Origin: Corynebacterium callunae DSM 20147
GTDB taxonomy: Bacteria; Actinomycetota; Actinomycetes; Mycobacteriales; Mycobacteriaceae
Reading direction: 5' to 3'
Assembly: GCF_000344785.1 (NCBI RefSeq)
Contig: NC_020553.1
Span: 1 to 64,000, forward strand
Length of the DNA stretch: 64,000 nt
Each line of letters opens with the position of its first letter. Positions within the stretch are counted from its first letter, which is position 1. A program made the translations under genes and the position numbers. Shown one piece after another: positions 1-7,590 of this stretch. Below the pieces are notes generated by a model that saw nothing but the letters and a program-made list of their open reading frames with translations, was not told the DNA's origin and searched no databases.

Positions 1-195
1 AACAACAATTCCGCAGTCCCTCAGGCAGGCGAGATGGTTCGACACGTTCGAGCGCGTCAGTTCCAGATCCTGGGCGAGAGCGGCCGGGTAGGCCGGCCCC
101 TCCAGCAGCGCCAGGAGAATGCGGGAACGAGTCGGATCCGCCATGGCCCGACCCAACCGGTTCATCACGTCTAGACGAGAAGCAATAGTCAGCAT
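1..195 (-). CDS. cmtR: CmtR-like ArsR-family metal sensor, N-terminal part
   Basis: Codons 1-65 of an ArsR/SmtB winged-helix repressor; the 3' end lies outside the window. The start ATG is at 195-193. The recognition helix region reads SNVSNHLACLRDC. Cys57 and Cys61 fall at the numbers of the Cd(II)/Pb(II) ligands of Mycobacterium tuberculosis CmtR; the third ligand, Cys102, would be beyond the edge. It closely resembles the complete copy at 11905-12270 but is not identical (for example LEGPAYPAAL against LESPGYPAQL), so it is a paralogue rather than a fresh duplicate. By analogy it would repress an efflux gene to the left and release DNA on metal binding. The family is secure; the metal is inferred from the cysteines. 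Confidence 0.85.
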   Translation of the reverse strand, partial: MLTIASRLDVMNRLGRAMADPTRSRILLALLEGPAYPAALAQDLELTRSNVSNHLACLRDCGIVV

Positions 196-232
196 GTGCT
201 GAACTATACAGCTGTTGCTGAACTAACTTCAA
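185..232 (-). promoter_or_regulatory. Leaderless promoter and operator of the left-edge cmtR copy
   Basis: Read on the minus strand, TTGAAG (232-227) and TATAGT (208-203) are separated by 18 bp, and the ATG at 195 begins 7 nt after the -10 box. That is the spacing of a leaderless transcript. An imperfect inverted repeat, ATAGTCAG (185-192) against CTGAACTAT (199-207), covers the -10 box and start codon and is a plausible CmtR operator. The same arrangement recurs at 11869-11915. Confidence 0.6.
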
Positions 233-706
233 CATGGGGTGGCGTCGTTGCCAGAGGTCGTCTGCACTTTCAGGCTGAGGCCTTCACTGCGCAAGAAGGA
301 AGCAGCGGCCTAGTTGGCGGTGTTCCCGACGTGATTTAAAAGTGAGGGCTATTGCCGGCAGCTTCCGGCCCAGGCCAGCGACGGCCCACGTACCGATCAA
401 GGTGTCCCACTTCCAAGGAAGTGGGACACCCCAAGTAGTGCCACACTGATAATCAGTGTCAGAGGTCCTCTGCCTCACGAACACTGCCTGACCCCTCGGG
501 AAGGGACGCAACGCTTAGGTGTGACCACATAACTGGGGCAACGAGCGACCCCTGTCGAAAAAGCTGTCACATTACCTCTTTTTACATCGTTGACGTGACT
601 TAGATAAAATAACGGGTTAAATGACGACGGATGTTTTTGCGACCTCGCGCAACGATTCCCGACTCAATTGTCACGTAAACGATTGTATAAGTGACAGGAG
701 TTCGCG
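196..706. other. Gene-free stretch with several palindromes
   Basis: About 510 bp with no convincing gene. Besides the cmtR promoter and the res-like region annotated separately, it holds a perfect 14-2-14 inverted repeat at 401-430 (arm GGTGTCCCACTTCC) and an 8-1-8 palindrome at 443-459 (ACACTGAT/ATCAGTGT). The two-base spacer of the first is too tight for a usual terminator loop. It could be two abutting transposon ends or a protein site. Confidence 0.4.
565..696. promoter_or_regulatory. Candidate res recombination region of the resolvase
   Basis: A perfect-ended inverted repeat, TGTCAC (669-674) and GTGACA (691-696), spans 28 bp, the usual length of resolvase res subsite I. A second pair, TGTCAC (565-570) and GTGACT (595-600), lies upstream where accessory subsites are expected. 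The proximal site overlaps the ribosome-binding sequence acaggag (694-700), so binding could also repress the gene. The assignment rests on spacing and position only. Confidence 0.5.
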
Positions 707-1324
707 ATGGCGTTGATTGGTTATATGCGCGTCTCCAAGTCAGACGGATCGCAGACCACCGATCTGCAACGCGACGCCCTCATCGCAGCCGGGGTGGAAC
801 CGGGGCACCTCTATGAGGACAAGGCGTCGGGCAAGCAGGAGGACCGTCCGCACCTGGACGCGTGCCTCAAAGCACTGCGTCCCGGGGACACGTTGTTGGT
901 GTGGAAACTCGACCGGTTGGGCAGGAATCTGCGCCACCTGGTCAACATCGTCCACGACCTCACCGCCCGCGAGGTCGGACTGAAAGTGCTCACCGGCCAG
1001 GGTGCGGCAATTGACACGACCTCAGCCCAGGGCAAGCTCGTCTTCGGGATCTTCGCCGCCCTGGCCGAGTTTGAACGCGAGTTGATCTCTGAGCGGACGA
1101 AGGCCGGCCTGGAATCAGCGAGGGCCCGCGGGCGCAAGGGTGGGCGACCCTTCAAGATGACACCTGCGAAGGTGCGCCTGGCGATGGCCTCGATGGGCCA
1201 GCCCGAAACCAACGTCGCAGCACTGTGCAAGGAGCTCGGAATTACCCGCCAGACCCTCTACCGGCACGTCTCCCCGACCGGCGAGCTGCGCGAGGACGGA
1301 CGGAAACTGCTCATGGGTGGTTAA
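707..1324 (+). CDS. Tn3-type serine recombinase (resolvase/invertase)
   Basis: A 205-aa small serine recombinase. The catalytic Ser10 sits in YMRVSKSDG, and the family motifs KLDRLGRN and LAEFERELISERT are present. The linker ends in GRKGGRPF, followed by a C-terminal helix-turn-helix (LCKELGITRQTLYRHV, about residues 168-183). The ATG at 707 has acaggag 6 nt upstream. It would resolve cointegrates at the adjacent res-like sites. No Tn3-type transposase gene is present in the window, so it is either a stand-alone multimer-resolution gene or the survivor of a transposon. Base composition matches the metal genes that follow. Confidence 0.93.
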   Translation: MALIGYMRVSKSDGSQTTDLQRDALIAAGVEPGHLYEDKASGKQEDRPHLDACLKALRPGDTLLVWKLDRLGRNLRHLVNIVHDLTAREVGLKVLTGQGAAIDTTSAQGKLVFGIFAALAEFERELISERTKAGLESARARGRKGGRPFKMTPAKVRLAMASMGQPETNVAALCKELGITRQTLYRHVSPTGELREDGRKLLMGG

Positions 1325-1418
1325 GCGGAGAAGGGGGCAGGCGCGCACACCCTGGTTTCTCGACCCCTTTTCCGCAATGGCCTTATATATAGAGGTATAC
1401 ACGTTCAGGGCTGTCGGG

Positions 1419-1451
1419 TTGGACCTTCGAGTGCACTCGAAGGTCTATAGT
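1419..1451 (+). promoter_or_regulatory. MerR-type operator with stretched promoter
   Basis: TTGGAC (1419-1424) and TATAGT (1446-1451) are about 20-21 bp apart, longer than the 17-bp optimum, as is typical of promoters that MerR proteins untwist. Between them is a perfect 22-bp palindrome (1423-1444, half-site ACCTTCGAGTG). The GTG at 1458 lies 6 nt after the -10 box, which fits a leaderless message starting at that codon. Confidence 0.75.
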
Positions 1452-1457
1452 GTGGCT

Positions 1458-1904
1458 GTGCGTATCTCAGACGTCGCCGCGCGGTCGGGTCTTCCCGCGA
1501 CCACGCTGCGTTATTACGAATCGGTGGGCCTGATTGATGCTCCGCGCGGTCTCAACGGGTACCGCGACTTCGACGAGAGCGTGCTGGAGCGGCTGGCGTT
1601 CATTGCTGTGGCGAAACAACTAGGTATGTCCTTGCCGGAGATCGCCGACCTGCTGGCGGTGGTTAACCGCGACAGCTGCACCCGGGTCCGTGACGTGCTC
1701 CATCCGCAGCTGGTCCACCGTCTGCGTGAGGTCGACCACCACCTGGCGAATCTGCAGGTATTACGCGACCGACTCGACCAGGCCACCGCACGTTTGGGGG
1801 CGTGTCCCGACAGCGATGCTCCCTGCCGCTCCGAGTGCGCGCTGTTAGACCACCAGCAACCTGTCTGCACCGATCATCACGACATCACCGAAGGAAGTCC
1901 CTGA
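1458..1904 (+). CDS. MerR-family metal(loid)-responsive regulator
   Basis: A 148-aa MerR activator. The N-terminal winged helix reads VRISDVAARSGLPATTLRYY, followed by the dimerisation coiled coil with LRDRLDQAT. The C-terminus is Cys-rich (GACPD, APCRSEC, VCTDHHD), as in metal-sensing members. The GTG at 1458 is chosen because it matches the usual MerR start and lies 6 nt downstream of the -10 box; longer in-frame starts would lie inside the promoter. The stop is 2 nt before the ATG of the permease gene, so the two are co-transcribed and the regulator probably also controls its own operon. The inducer is not visible; the cysteines and the ACR3-like partner suggest a thiophilic metal or arsenical. 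Confidence 0.88.
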   Translation: MRISDVAARSGLPATTLRYYESVGLIDAPRGLNGYRDFDESVLERLAFIAVAKQLGMSLPEIADLLAVVNRDSCTRVRDVLHPQLVHRLREVDHHLANLQVLRDRLDQATARLGACPDSDAPCRSECALLDHQQPVCTDHHDITEGSP

Positions 1905-1906
1905 CC

Positions 1907-2884
1907 ATGCCGCGCATCATTGAGTGGTGGGATAAATACCAGATCCCGCTGTATCTCGCCGCCCTCGCCCTGGGGGCGCTCATCGGGCTCAGTTCCCCGG
2001 CCGCCGCCCCGGCCTTCGAGCTGGCGATCAACCCTGTGCTCATGGTGCTGCTGTATGCCACGTTCCTGGGCGTGCCGCTGACCAGGGTCGGCCAAGCGTT
2101 GCGTGATGGTCGTTTCCTGGCCGGTTTGACGGTGCTGAACTTCCTCATCGTCCCGGTCGTGGTCTATGCACTGTCCCGGTTCGTTGCTGATGACCAGGCC
2201 CTGCTGCTAGGTGTGCTGCTTGTGCTGCTGGCCCCGTGCATTGACTACGTCATCGTCTTCTCCGGTCTGGCGGGCGCCGCCCACGACAAACTGTTGGCCG
2301 CGGCCCCGCTGTTGATGCTGCTGCAGATGCTGCTGCTGCCGGTCTACCTACGCCTGTTTGTTGGTCCGGGCTTGTTTGAGGTTATTGATCTGGCCCCGTT
2401 TATCGAGGCGTTTTTCCTGCTGATCGTCGTACCCCTGGCCCTGGCCGCGCTCACCCAGGTTCTGGCCTCCCGCGTCAACCCCGCCCGGCAGATCATGGCG
2501 GTGATGGAGGCGTTGATGGTTCCGCTGATGATGCTCACCCTCACCGTCGTCGTCGCCTCCCAGATCGACGCCGTGCGTACCGACCTCACTTCGCTGCTGC
2601 GGGTGATCCCGCTCTACGTCATCTTCCTGATCGTGATGGTCCCGCTCGGGATCTTCACCGCCCGTGTGTTCAACCAGGATGTCCCGACCACCCGGGCGAC
2701 GGTGTTTTCCGGTGCCACCCGCAACTCCCTGGTCGTGCTCCCGCTGGCCCTCGCCCTGCCGGAAACCCTTGCCCTGGCCGCGGTCGTGGTGGTCACCCAA
2801 ACCCTGGTGGAGCTGGTCGGCATGGTCCTCTACGTCCGCGCCATCCCCCGCCTGATCCCCACCCCAGCGGCGGTCACGGTCTAG
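1907..2884 (+). CDS. ACR3/bile-acid symporter-type (arsenical-like) efflux permease
   Basis: A 325-aa polytopic membrane protein with about ten hydrophobic segments, in the BART superfamily that holds ACR3 arsenite exporters and bile-acid:sodium symporters. Cys111 lies in VLLAPCIDYV, where ACR3 proteins keep an essential cysteine, and the late segment GATRNSLVVLPLALALP resembles the second conserved helix pair. The ATG at 1907 has gaaggaag upstream and follows the MerR stop by 2 nt. The protein would move an anion out across the cytoplasmic membrane. Arsenite is the first guess, but no arsenate reductase is nearby and the regulator is MerR rather than ArsR, so the substrate is open. Confidence 0.8.
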   Translation: MPRIIEWWDKYQIPLYLAALALGALIGLSSPAAAPAFELAINPVLMVLLYATFLGVPLTRVGQALRDGRFLAGLTVLNFLIVPVVVYALSRFVADDQALLLGVLLVLLAPCIDYVIVFSGLAGAAHDKLLAAAPLLMLLQMLLLPVYLRLFVGPGLFEVIDLAPFIEAFFLLIVVPLALAALTQVLASRVNPARQIMAVMEALMVPLMMLTLTVVVASQIDAVRTDLTSLLRVIPLYVIFLIVMVPLGIFTARVFNQDVPTTRATVFSGATRNSLVVLPLALALPETLALAAVVVVTQTLVELVGMVLYVRAIPRLIPTPAAVTV

Positions 2885-2944
2885 CTGGCCCGCGAGTACG
2901 ATGCCAACCGCACCACTGTCTACCGCGCACTCGAACGGGAGTAA
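2885..2944 (+). pseudogene. Remnant of a serine recombinase C-terminal HTH
   Basis: Directly after the permease stop, in the same frame, 19 codons read LAREYDANRTTVYRALERE and then stop. This is the typical helix-turn-helix tail of a resolvase. No catalytic domain remains. It marks an old recombination or insertion scar at the end of the metal operon. Confidence 0.6.
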
Positions 2945-4135
2945 TTAATCGAGCCCGACGTTCCCCAGTTTCTTGTTGAGGTCCAGCAGATACACCAGGT
3001 CATGTTTTTTCTTGGCCGCTCTCGCCTCGATTGCTTCCCTCGCCCCAGCAGCTGCAATCCGCAATGAAGCCGCCGTAGCCGCGGCTGCGGTGGGGAGGAG
3101 GTCGGCAACGCTGCCCAGGCTGGTGAGGGTGACTGCGATGGTCGGAATGCCGTACCCCTCAGTGGCTAGGCGGAGACCAGTTTCTTTGGCAATCCGGGAG
3201 CCCTTTACTGTATTCCGTAGATCTACGAGAGTAGGACGCACTTCGTCTCGCCATAGTTCTTCAATGTCACTGGGAAGTGTGTCGTCGAGGGCGGAGGACT
3301 GAAGTTCAGCAGCTAGCGCCTTCACCGAAGCCCGGTACTTAGCGCGGCCGTCCGCGAGCTCCTCCCGCGCTTCGAGGACGGACGACATGGGAGCGTCAGG
3401 GAAAACCGGTAACCACTCCACCAACCCGGTCCCGGTCGCTGCCCGACGAGACCGGTCCATTCCCACCGGTGAAAAATTCTCCCGCAGGGAATCGTCCTCC
3501 CGAACTATCGACGTGGTGAGTTGATCAAATAAGACCGTGCCGCTGGGATTGTCCAGAGCCTCGGCAATCCGGTGTCGAAACCCTGCCACCTGCTGATCGA
3601 CAGGGTCCTCTAGCTGCTTACCGGTGTCGAGAAGGCGGACATCCCCGGTGTCCAGGGCCAGTTCAAGTTCGGGTGCTTCCGCCCCGCCAAACGTCTTTTC
3701 GACCTCCCGGAGTATCTCCTGGATGGCCGGCCGCCACAGCCTTTCGCCTTCTACACGCTCCGGGTCCATCGCTGAGCGTTTCCCCAGGCTGCGCATCATC
3801 TGGCGAAAGACCGGCAACGGCACCGCAGATTCTTCCACTCCCAGACGCTGCAATGCCTCTGGCGGAAGATCCGCGACCGTTTCCCACACATCGTCTGGAT
3901 CTAATCCACGCAGAGGGGCAAACGTCCACAGCAAAGACGCGGCAGGCGCGATCAGGTCAACCCGATCGGCATACAACAACGAGCTCCGAACAAGGCGGAG
4001 TTCGTTGTGCAAGGCAACCGCACCACTAGCACTCCGACTGGTGGGAGCGGCCCCCACCGTGAGCGTAAAACCGCGGTCTAACCGCTGCTGTTTCCGGCGA
4101 ATATGGCGTGAAGGCCGGCCTGACTTCTTTCCCAT
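2945..4135 (-). CDS. Hypothetical protein, 396 aa
   Basis: I do not recognise this family. The N-terminus is basic (MGKKSGRPSRHIRRKQQR). The body is soluble-looking and mainly helical and charged, with VRPTLVDLRNTVKGSRIAKE at about 305-325. Near the C-terminus is one weakly hydrophobic Ala-rich stretch (about 335-370) followed by a Lys-rich tail. The gene runs opposite to the permease and their ends are adjacent (the permease-frame remnant ends at 2944, this gene's stop begins at 2945). No neighbour on the same strand suggests a job. GC-rich and full length, it appears intact and belongs to the same accessory segment. Confidence 0.7.
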   Translation of the reverse strand: MGKKSGRPSRHIRRKQQRLDRGFTLTVGAAPTSRSASGAVALHNELRLVRSSLLYADRVDLIAPAASLLWTFAPLRGLDPDDVWETVADLPPEALQRLGVEESAVPLPVFRQMMRSLGKRSAMDPERVEGERLWRPAIQEILREVEKTFGGAEAPELELALDTGDVRLLDTGKQLEDPVDQQVAGFRHRIAEALDNPSGTVLFDQLTTSIVREDDSLRENFSPVGMDRSRRAATGTGLVEWLPVFPDAPMSSVLEAREELADGRAKYRASVKALAAELQSSALDDTLPSDIEELWRDEVRPTLVDLRNTVKGSRIAKETGLRLATEGYGIPTIAVTLTSLGSVADLLPTAAAATAASLRIAAAGAREAIEARAAKKKHDLVYLLDLNKKLGNVGLD

Positions 4136-4535
4136 GGAATCATTATCTCACCGGTAGCTTCCCACTCGTTCTCGCTTCGAAAACAACAGGGGTCCTTCAC
4201 ACTGCAGGATTTCCTCGATGAACTGGTGGACAGCTACAGGTTGCGGTTCCGTCAGGATCTCTGACGAAACCGCAACACAAGCAGGGACCCCGACCGTGTG
4301 GTCGGGGTCCCTCATTTTCTACTTTGATCACCATAACCCGGGTTGCTCATCCGGCGCTAGGCAGACACCCTGAGCCCGATGCAGGGCTTCATCATCCCAG
4401 CCATGGATGACCGCTTCCCGGACGCGAAATGACCGTGCTGAACGGCCGGAACTCGCAACGACGTTTCGGTTGGAAGAGTGTCGCCCGAGAGCGACTGCCC
4501 GGGCGATATTGGTGGCCTGGCTGGTTAATCTCAGG
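4136..4535. other. Intergenic stretch with tandem hairpins and a possible gene tail
   Basis: No complete gene. One plus frame ends ...FLDELVDSYRLRFRQDL with a stop at about 4263 and may be the tail of a lost gene. That stop lies inside an inverted repeat at 4240-4275 (16-bp arms, one mismatch). A second perfect hairpin follows at 4283-4312 (arm AGGGACCCCGACC) with a T-rich tail, which looks like a terminator for the lost gene. The IS6 copy begins at 4536. Confidence 0.45.
4283..4320 (+). terminator. Probable rho-independent terminator
   Basis: Perfect 13-bp stem AGGGACCCCGACC (4283-4295) with loop gtgt and its complement (4300-4312), followed by cattttct. It stands just after the 4240-4275 hairpin. 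Confidence 0.6.
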
Positions 4536-5391
4536 GGTGCTGTTGCAAAGTTGGGTGGAGAACCGCGAACACTCCTTTCTTCGTCGCCTGGCCAGCATTA
4601 TGGCCCAGCCTGCTTTATATATTCTGGAAGACCCGGTTGACGATCACCGCGTCCGGGTTCGGTTGCCCGTGAGGTCAAACATCGTGCCTTGCCCTTTCCG
4701 TGAATCGAGTGCATCGCCTCCATCCCTTTCAACGTCCGATATGCAGATGTCTAAGTTCTTAAACGCGCCTTTCGGCCCGAGGATCCGCTTCAGCCGACCA
4801 TGGTCACCTTCCAGGATGTTGTTGAGGTATTTCACCTGCCGGTGTTCCACTGTTGGCGGGCAGATTCCCTCTGACTTCAACTCGGCGATTGCCTTGGCCA
4901 GGGAAGGTGCCTTGTCGGTGCTGATCACCCGCGGATACCCGGCTGCGGTATTCGACCGCAGCGTTTTCGCCAGGAAACGCTTGGCCGCCGCGACGTTGCG
5001 CTTCGGGAAAAGGTAAAAGTCCAGGGTCTGGCCACCGGCGGTGATCGCCAGATCAGAGGTAGCACCACCTGCCGCCGACCCGGATATAGGTCTTATCCAC
5101 CCGCCAGGAACTGGCCTGCCAATCAGGTACCTGCCGGTACCACCGTGTTTGCTTGTCCAACTCAGGGGCGTATTTCTGGACCCAGCGGTGAGAATCGTGG
5201 TGTGATCGACCGGCACGCCCCGCTGAAGTCATCATTTCCTCCAGATCTTAGGTCAGCTCACCCCGTAGCGGCAGTGACCTGCGCACTGCCCACAGAATGA
5301 TGTCACGGGGGAAATGACGACCCGAGAAGATACCCATGGCTGTGATTATTTCACGCCGCTCTTCCTACTGCCCCAACTTTGCAACAGCACC
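4536..5391 (-). mobile_element. IS6-family insertion sequence, copy 1 (degenerate)
   Basis: Bounded by the inverted termini GGTGCTGTTGCAAAGTT (from 4536) and AACTTTGCAACAGCACC (to 5391), giving 856 bp. The ends match those of copies at 26979-27821 and 28751-29594. The 8 bp outside each end differ (atctcagg and ttcccgac), so no target duplication is visible, as expected after recombination between IS6 copies or deletion. Confidence 0.9.
4644..5337 (-). pseudogene. IS6-family transposase, multiply frameshifted
   Basis: The N-terminal start is at 5337. The reading frame breaks after LEEMM, changes again after VDHTTI, once more near the YLYRAITAGG region, and a last time near the C-terminus (GDALDSRKG instead of GDALIAKRAG). 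Recognisable blocks are the DDE-domain pieces LDFYLFPKRNVAAAKRFL, ISTDKAPSLAKAI and VKYLNNILEGDHGRLKRI. With several shifts it cannot make an active enzyme. It shares the YLYRA shift with copy 3 but not with copy 2. Confidence 0.88.
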
Positions 5392-5616
5392 TTCCCGACC
5401 TCCACCTTGCCGCCGTGGCTGCTTCAGGCCCTGGAACAGGATCTTCGTCTATCCCCGGAGGTCATCAATGAACTCAGCCAGGACGAGGCCCAGCAGCTGC
5501 TCGTCCAACACTGGACAAAGCCCCAGGGCTCAGGCGACACCACCGTCACCGGGTCTGCTGGTGGGGATCGTCAGTGCTGCCGACAGGCAGCTGCGCGAGC
5601 CCCGGGCTGTCGGTAG
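5392..5616 (+). pseudogene. Possible gene tail truncated by the IS6 copy
   Basis: Right after the IS end, one plus frame reads LPPWLLQALEQDLRLSPEVI and then NELSQDEAQQLLVQHWTKP, which looks like real helical protein, and runs to a stop at 5616. No start or family is recognisable. It may be the 3' part of a gene lost when the IS element or an adjacent deletion removed its front. Confidence 0.3.
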
Positions 5617-5644
5617 AGGCGTGAAAAACCACAGTGCATGAGCG

Positions 5645-6256
5645 TCAAAGGGTGGTGAAATCGGAGTAGAAGCTGAAAAACACCGAGGCCGCCACAGCGA
5701 CGTACGCCACGGCGATGAGGGTGCCTGCCCACTGGGAGGTAAACCGCACCACAGCAGGGGAGGCGGGGAAGAGGCCGTGGGCGAGGTTGCGTACTGTGAG
5801 CAGGATAAACAGCGGGACCATCATCGCCCACACCACCATGCAGTACAGGCACAAAATATGGATGACGAACAGCGCCTGGTACCACAGCCAGATGATGAAC
5901 AGCAGGCCCACGGTCACACCCGCCTGCAGACCTCCCCAGTACCAGTCGGCGAAGCGTGCCCGCGACAGCATGGCCATCGCGGTGGTGATGACCACGGCGA
6001 AGGCGACGATGCCGATCAACGGGTTGGGGAAGCCGAAGAGTTCGGACTGCCAGGTGCCCATCACTTTTCCGCAGGAGACCAGGGCGTTGATGTCACAGGT
6101 GGTGACATGCTCGGCGTCCTCGTAGAGGGCCAGGCGTTCAAGCACCAGGATACCGGAGGCCACCCAGCCGATCACGCCGGTGACCAGCAGGATGAGGGAG
6201 AAAGGACGCTGGCGGGCAAAGACCGGCAGGAAGGTGTCGTCGTTCGTCTCGGTCAC
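5645..6256 (-). CDS. Vitamin K epoxide reductase (VKOR)-family membrane oxidoreductase
   Basis: A 203-aa membrane protein with four to five transmembrane helices. The loop pair Cys54/Cys62 (TTCDINALVSCG) and the active-site pair Cys136/Cys139 (HILCLYCM) are the four VKOR cysteines. In actinobacteria VKOR replaces DsbB: it reoxidises a DsbA-like partner outside the membrane and passes electrons to quinone. The start is GTG at 6256, preceded by a GAGG sequence. The gene follows the DsbA-like gene by 47 bp on the same strand, so the pair forms one oxidative-folding operon within a copper and thiol-metal cluster. Confidence 0.92.
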   Translation of the reverse strand: MTETNDDTFLPVFARQRPFSLILLVTGVIGWVASGILVLERLALYEDAEHVTTCDINALVSCGKVMGTWQSELFGFPNPLIGIVAFAVVITTAMAMLSRARFADWYWGGLQAGVTVGLLFIIWLWYQALFVIHILCLYCMVVWAMMVPLFILLTVRNLAHGLFPASPAVVRFTSQWAGTLIAVAYVAVAASVFFSFYSDFTTL

Positions 6257-6303
6257 AAGAACCTCATTGTCGTCGGCGGGGGCTGGTGCATCATGGATTC
6301 GGA

Positions 6304-7011
6304 TTAGTCGGCGGCGGCCGCGTCGACCTCGGCCCGGAACTGCTCCAGGGAGTCCGGGGTCAGGAGCTGACCGTCGAGAAAGAAGGTCGGGGTGCCGCGC
6401 ACACCCAGGGCCGTGCCGTCAGCCACATCGAGTCGGACCCGTTCCTCGGTGGCCGGATCGGCCACAGCGGCGTCAAAGGCGGCCATGTCTAGACCCAGGT
6501 CCTCGGCGAAGCCGCGGAAGACCGCACTGTTGTCCTCGGCGGACTCACCCCACTCAGACTGGGTCTCAAACATCCGCTGGTACATCGCTTCGTACTGGCC
6601 CTGCTGGGCGGCAGCCTCCACAGCCACGGCAGCGGGCATGGAGTTGCGGTGACCCGGCAGCGGGAAGTAACGGTTGACGAAGGTGACGGTGTCGGAGTAC
6701 TCCGCACGAAGTTCCTCCACGAAGGGGTAAGCCGCCCGGCAGGCCTCACACTCGAAGTCGAGGAACTCCACCAGCACGGCCTTCTCGTTCGGCGCCTGGG
6801 ACAGCACCCGACTGTTGTCCCGGACCACCTGCCCCGCATCACTGGTCACGGTTTCCGGGGCGGGCGCAGAAGCGGAGTCGGATCGGCCGAGGAAAAAGGC
6901 GACGATCCCGGCGATGACGACGATTGCCAATAACGCCCAGACAATGATCTGGGCTTTTCTCCAATTCCCGGAGGGCCGGGTGGAGGTGGTGCGGTTGGTG
7001 GGGGTGCTCAC
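6304..7011 (-). CDS. Membrane-anchored DsbA-like thiol oxidase
   Basis: A 235-aa protein: a basic N-terminus, a signal-anchor helix (about residues 21-42), then an extracytoplasmic thioredoxin fold. The CxxC site is CEAC (88-91) in DFECEACRAAYPF, with the helical insert typical of DsbA (RYFPLPGHRNS onward) and the cis-Pro loop GVRGTPTFF near the C-terminus. The GTG start at 7011 has AAGGA 7 nt upstream. It would oxidise cysteines of secreted proteins and be recharged by the VKOR encoded just downstream. Nearby exported metal proteins are possible clients; that link is inference. Confidence 0.92.
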   Translation of the reverse strand: MSTPTNRTTSTRPSGNWRKAQIIVWALLAIVVIAGIVAFFLGRSDSASAPAPETVTSDAGQVVRDNSRVLSQAPNEKAVLVEFLDFECEACRAAYPFVEELRAEYSDTVTFVNRYFPLPGHRNSMPAAVAVEAAAQQGQYEAMYQRMFETQSEWGESAEDNSAVFRGFAEDLGLDMAAFDAAVADPATEERVRLDVADGTALGVRGTPTFFLDGQLLTPDSLEQFRAEVDAAAAD

Positions 7012-7112
7012 GAAGGGTCCTTTCTATCGCTGGTGGAAATTAAGGGATGTCCAGGCCGTGGGCCCCGGGGGACCCGGCACGGTGGCGACGAAGTCCTCCA
7101 GGACCGAGGCGG

Positions 7113-7445
7113 TCATGAGCAGGTGCATCCGTCCGGCGAACAACAGGCCGGATCGATGGTGACCACCAACTCCAGTAACTCACCGAGGGCGTGACCCAGT
7201 TGGGGGTCAGCCAGGGAATACCAGACGTTGCGCCCCTGGGGGGTGGAGGCCACCCGCCCGCATCCGCGCAGACAGGCCAACTGATTCGACATCACCTGTT
7301 TGGAGACACCCAACTGCCGGGCCAGCACGGACGGTCGGGCGGGCCCGTGGCGCAAGGCCAACAGGATCCCGGTCCGGGTGTCATCAGACAGGGCATGGCC
7401 CACCCGGGACAACGCCGAGGTGTGAGTGACGGTCACCGTGCTCAT
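7113..7445 (-). CDS. ArsR/SmtB-family metal-sensing repressor, CmtR-like
   Basis: A 110-aa winged-helix repressor. The recognition helix region reads SKQVMSNQLACLRGCGRV, with Cys58 and Cys62 in the CmtR position, and there is a C-terminal cysteine cluster CCSPDGCTC. The ATG at 7445 gives the expected N-terminus (VGHALSDDTRTGILLAL); a longer upstream frame is unlikely to be used. It sits upstream of the DsbA-VKOR operon on the same strand and faces the inverted repeat at 7456-7475, so it probably represses itself and possibly that operon. It is clearly more distant from the two other CmtR copies here than they are from each other. Confidence 0.88.
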   Translation of the reverse strand: MSTVTVTHTSALSRVGHALSDDTRTGILLALRHGPARPSVLARQLGVSKQVMSNQLACLRGCGRVASTPQGRNVWYSLADPQLGHALGELLELVVTIDPACCSPDGCTCS

Positions 7446-7455
7446 AATCGTAGAC

Positions 7456-7475
7456 AGTACACAATCCCCTGTACT
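7456..7475. promoter_or_regulatory. Putative ArsR operator
   Basis: Inverted repeat AGTACA (7456-7461) and TGTACT (7470-7475) with an 8-bp spacer, 10 bp upstream of the ArsR start codon. The position fits autorepression. Confidence 0.5.
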
Positions 7476-7590
7476 ACTCCTCGGTGCCCTCGGCGGAGGA
7501 GTGTGAGATGACCGGGAGCATGTTGACATCCGGACCACAGGCGCTGGCCTGAGGGTCAGGACCGGGTTTTCTCCCGGGTGGGGGGGAAGG

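Noticed and set aside
284..511. Minus-strand 75-aa frame left of the resolvase
   Set aside because: Composition looks random and it runs through two palindromes; no ribosome site.
707..1324. A complete Tn3-family transposon
   Set aside because: The resolvase and res-like sites are there but no tnpA and no 38-bp terminal repeats were seen.
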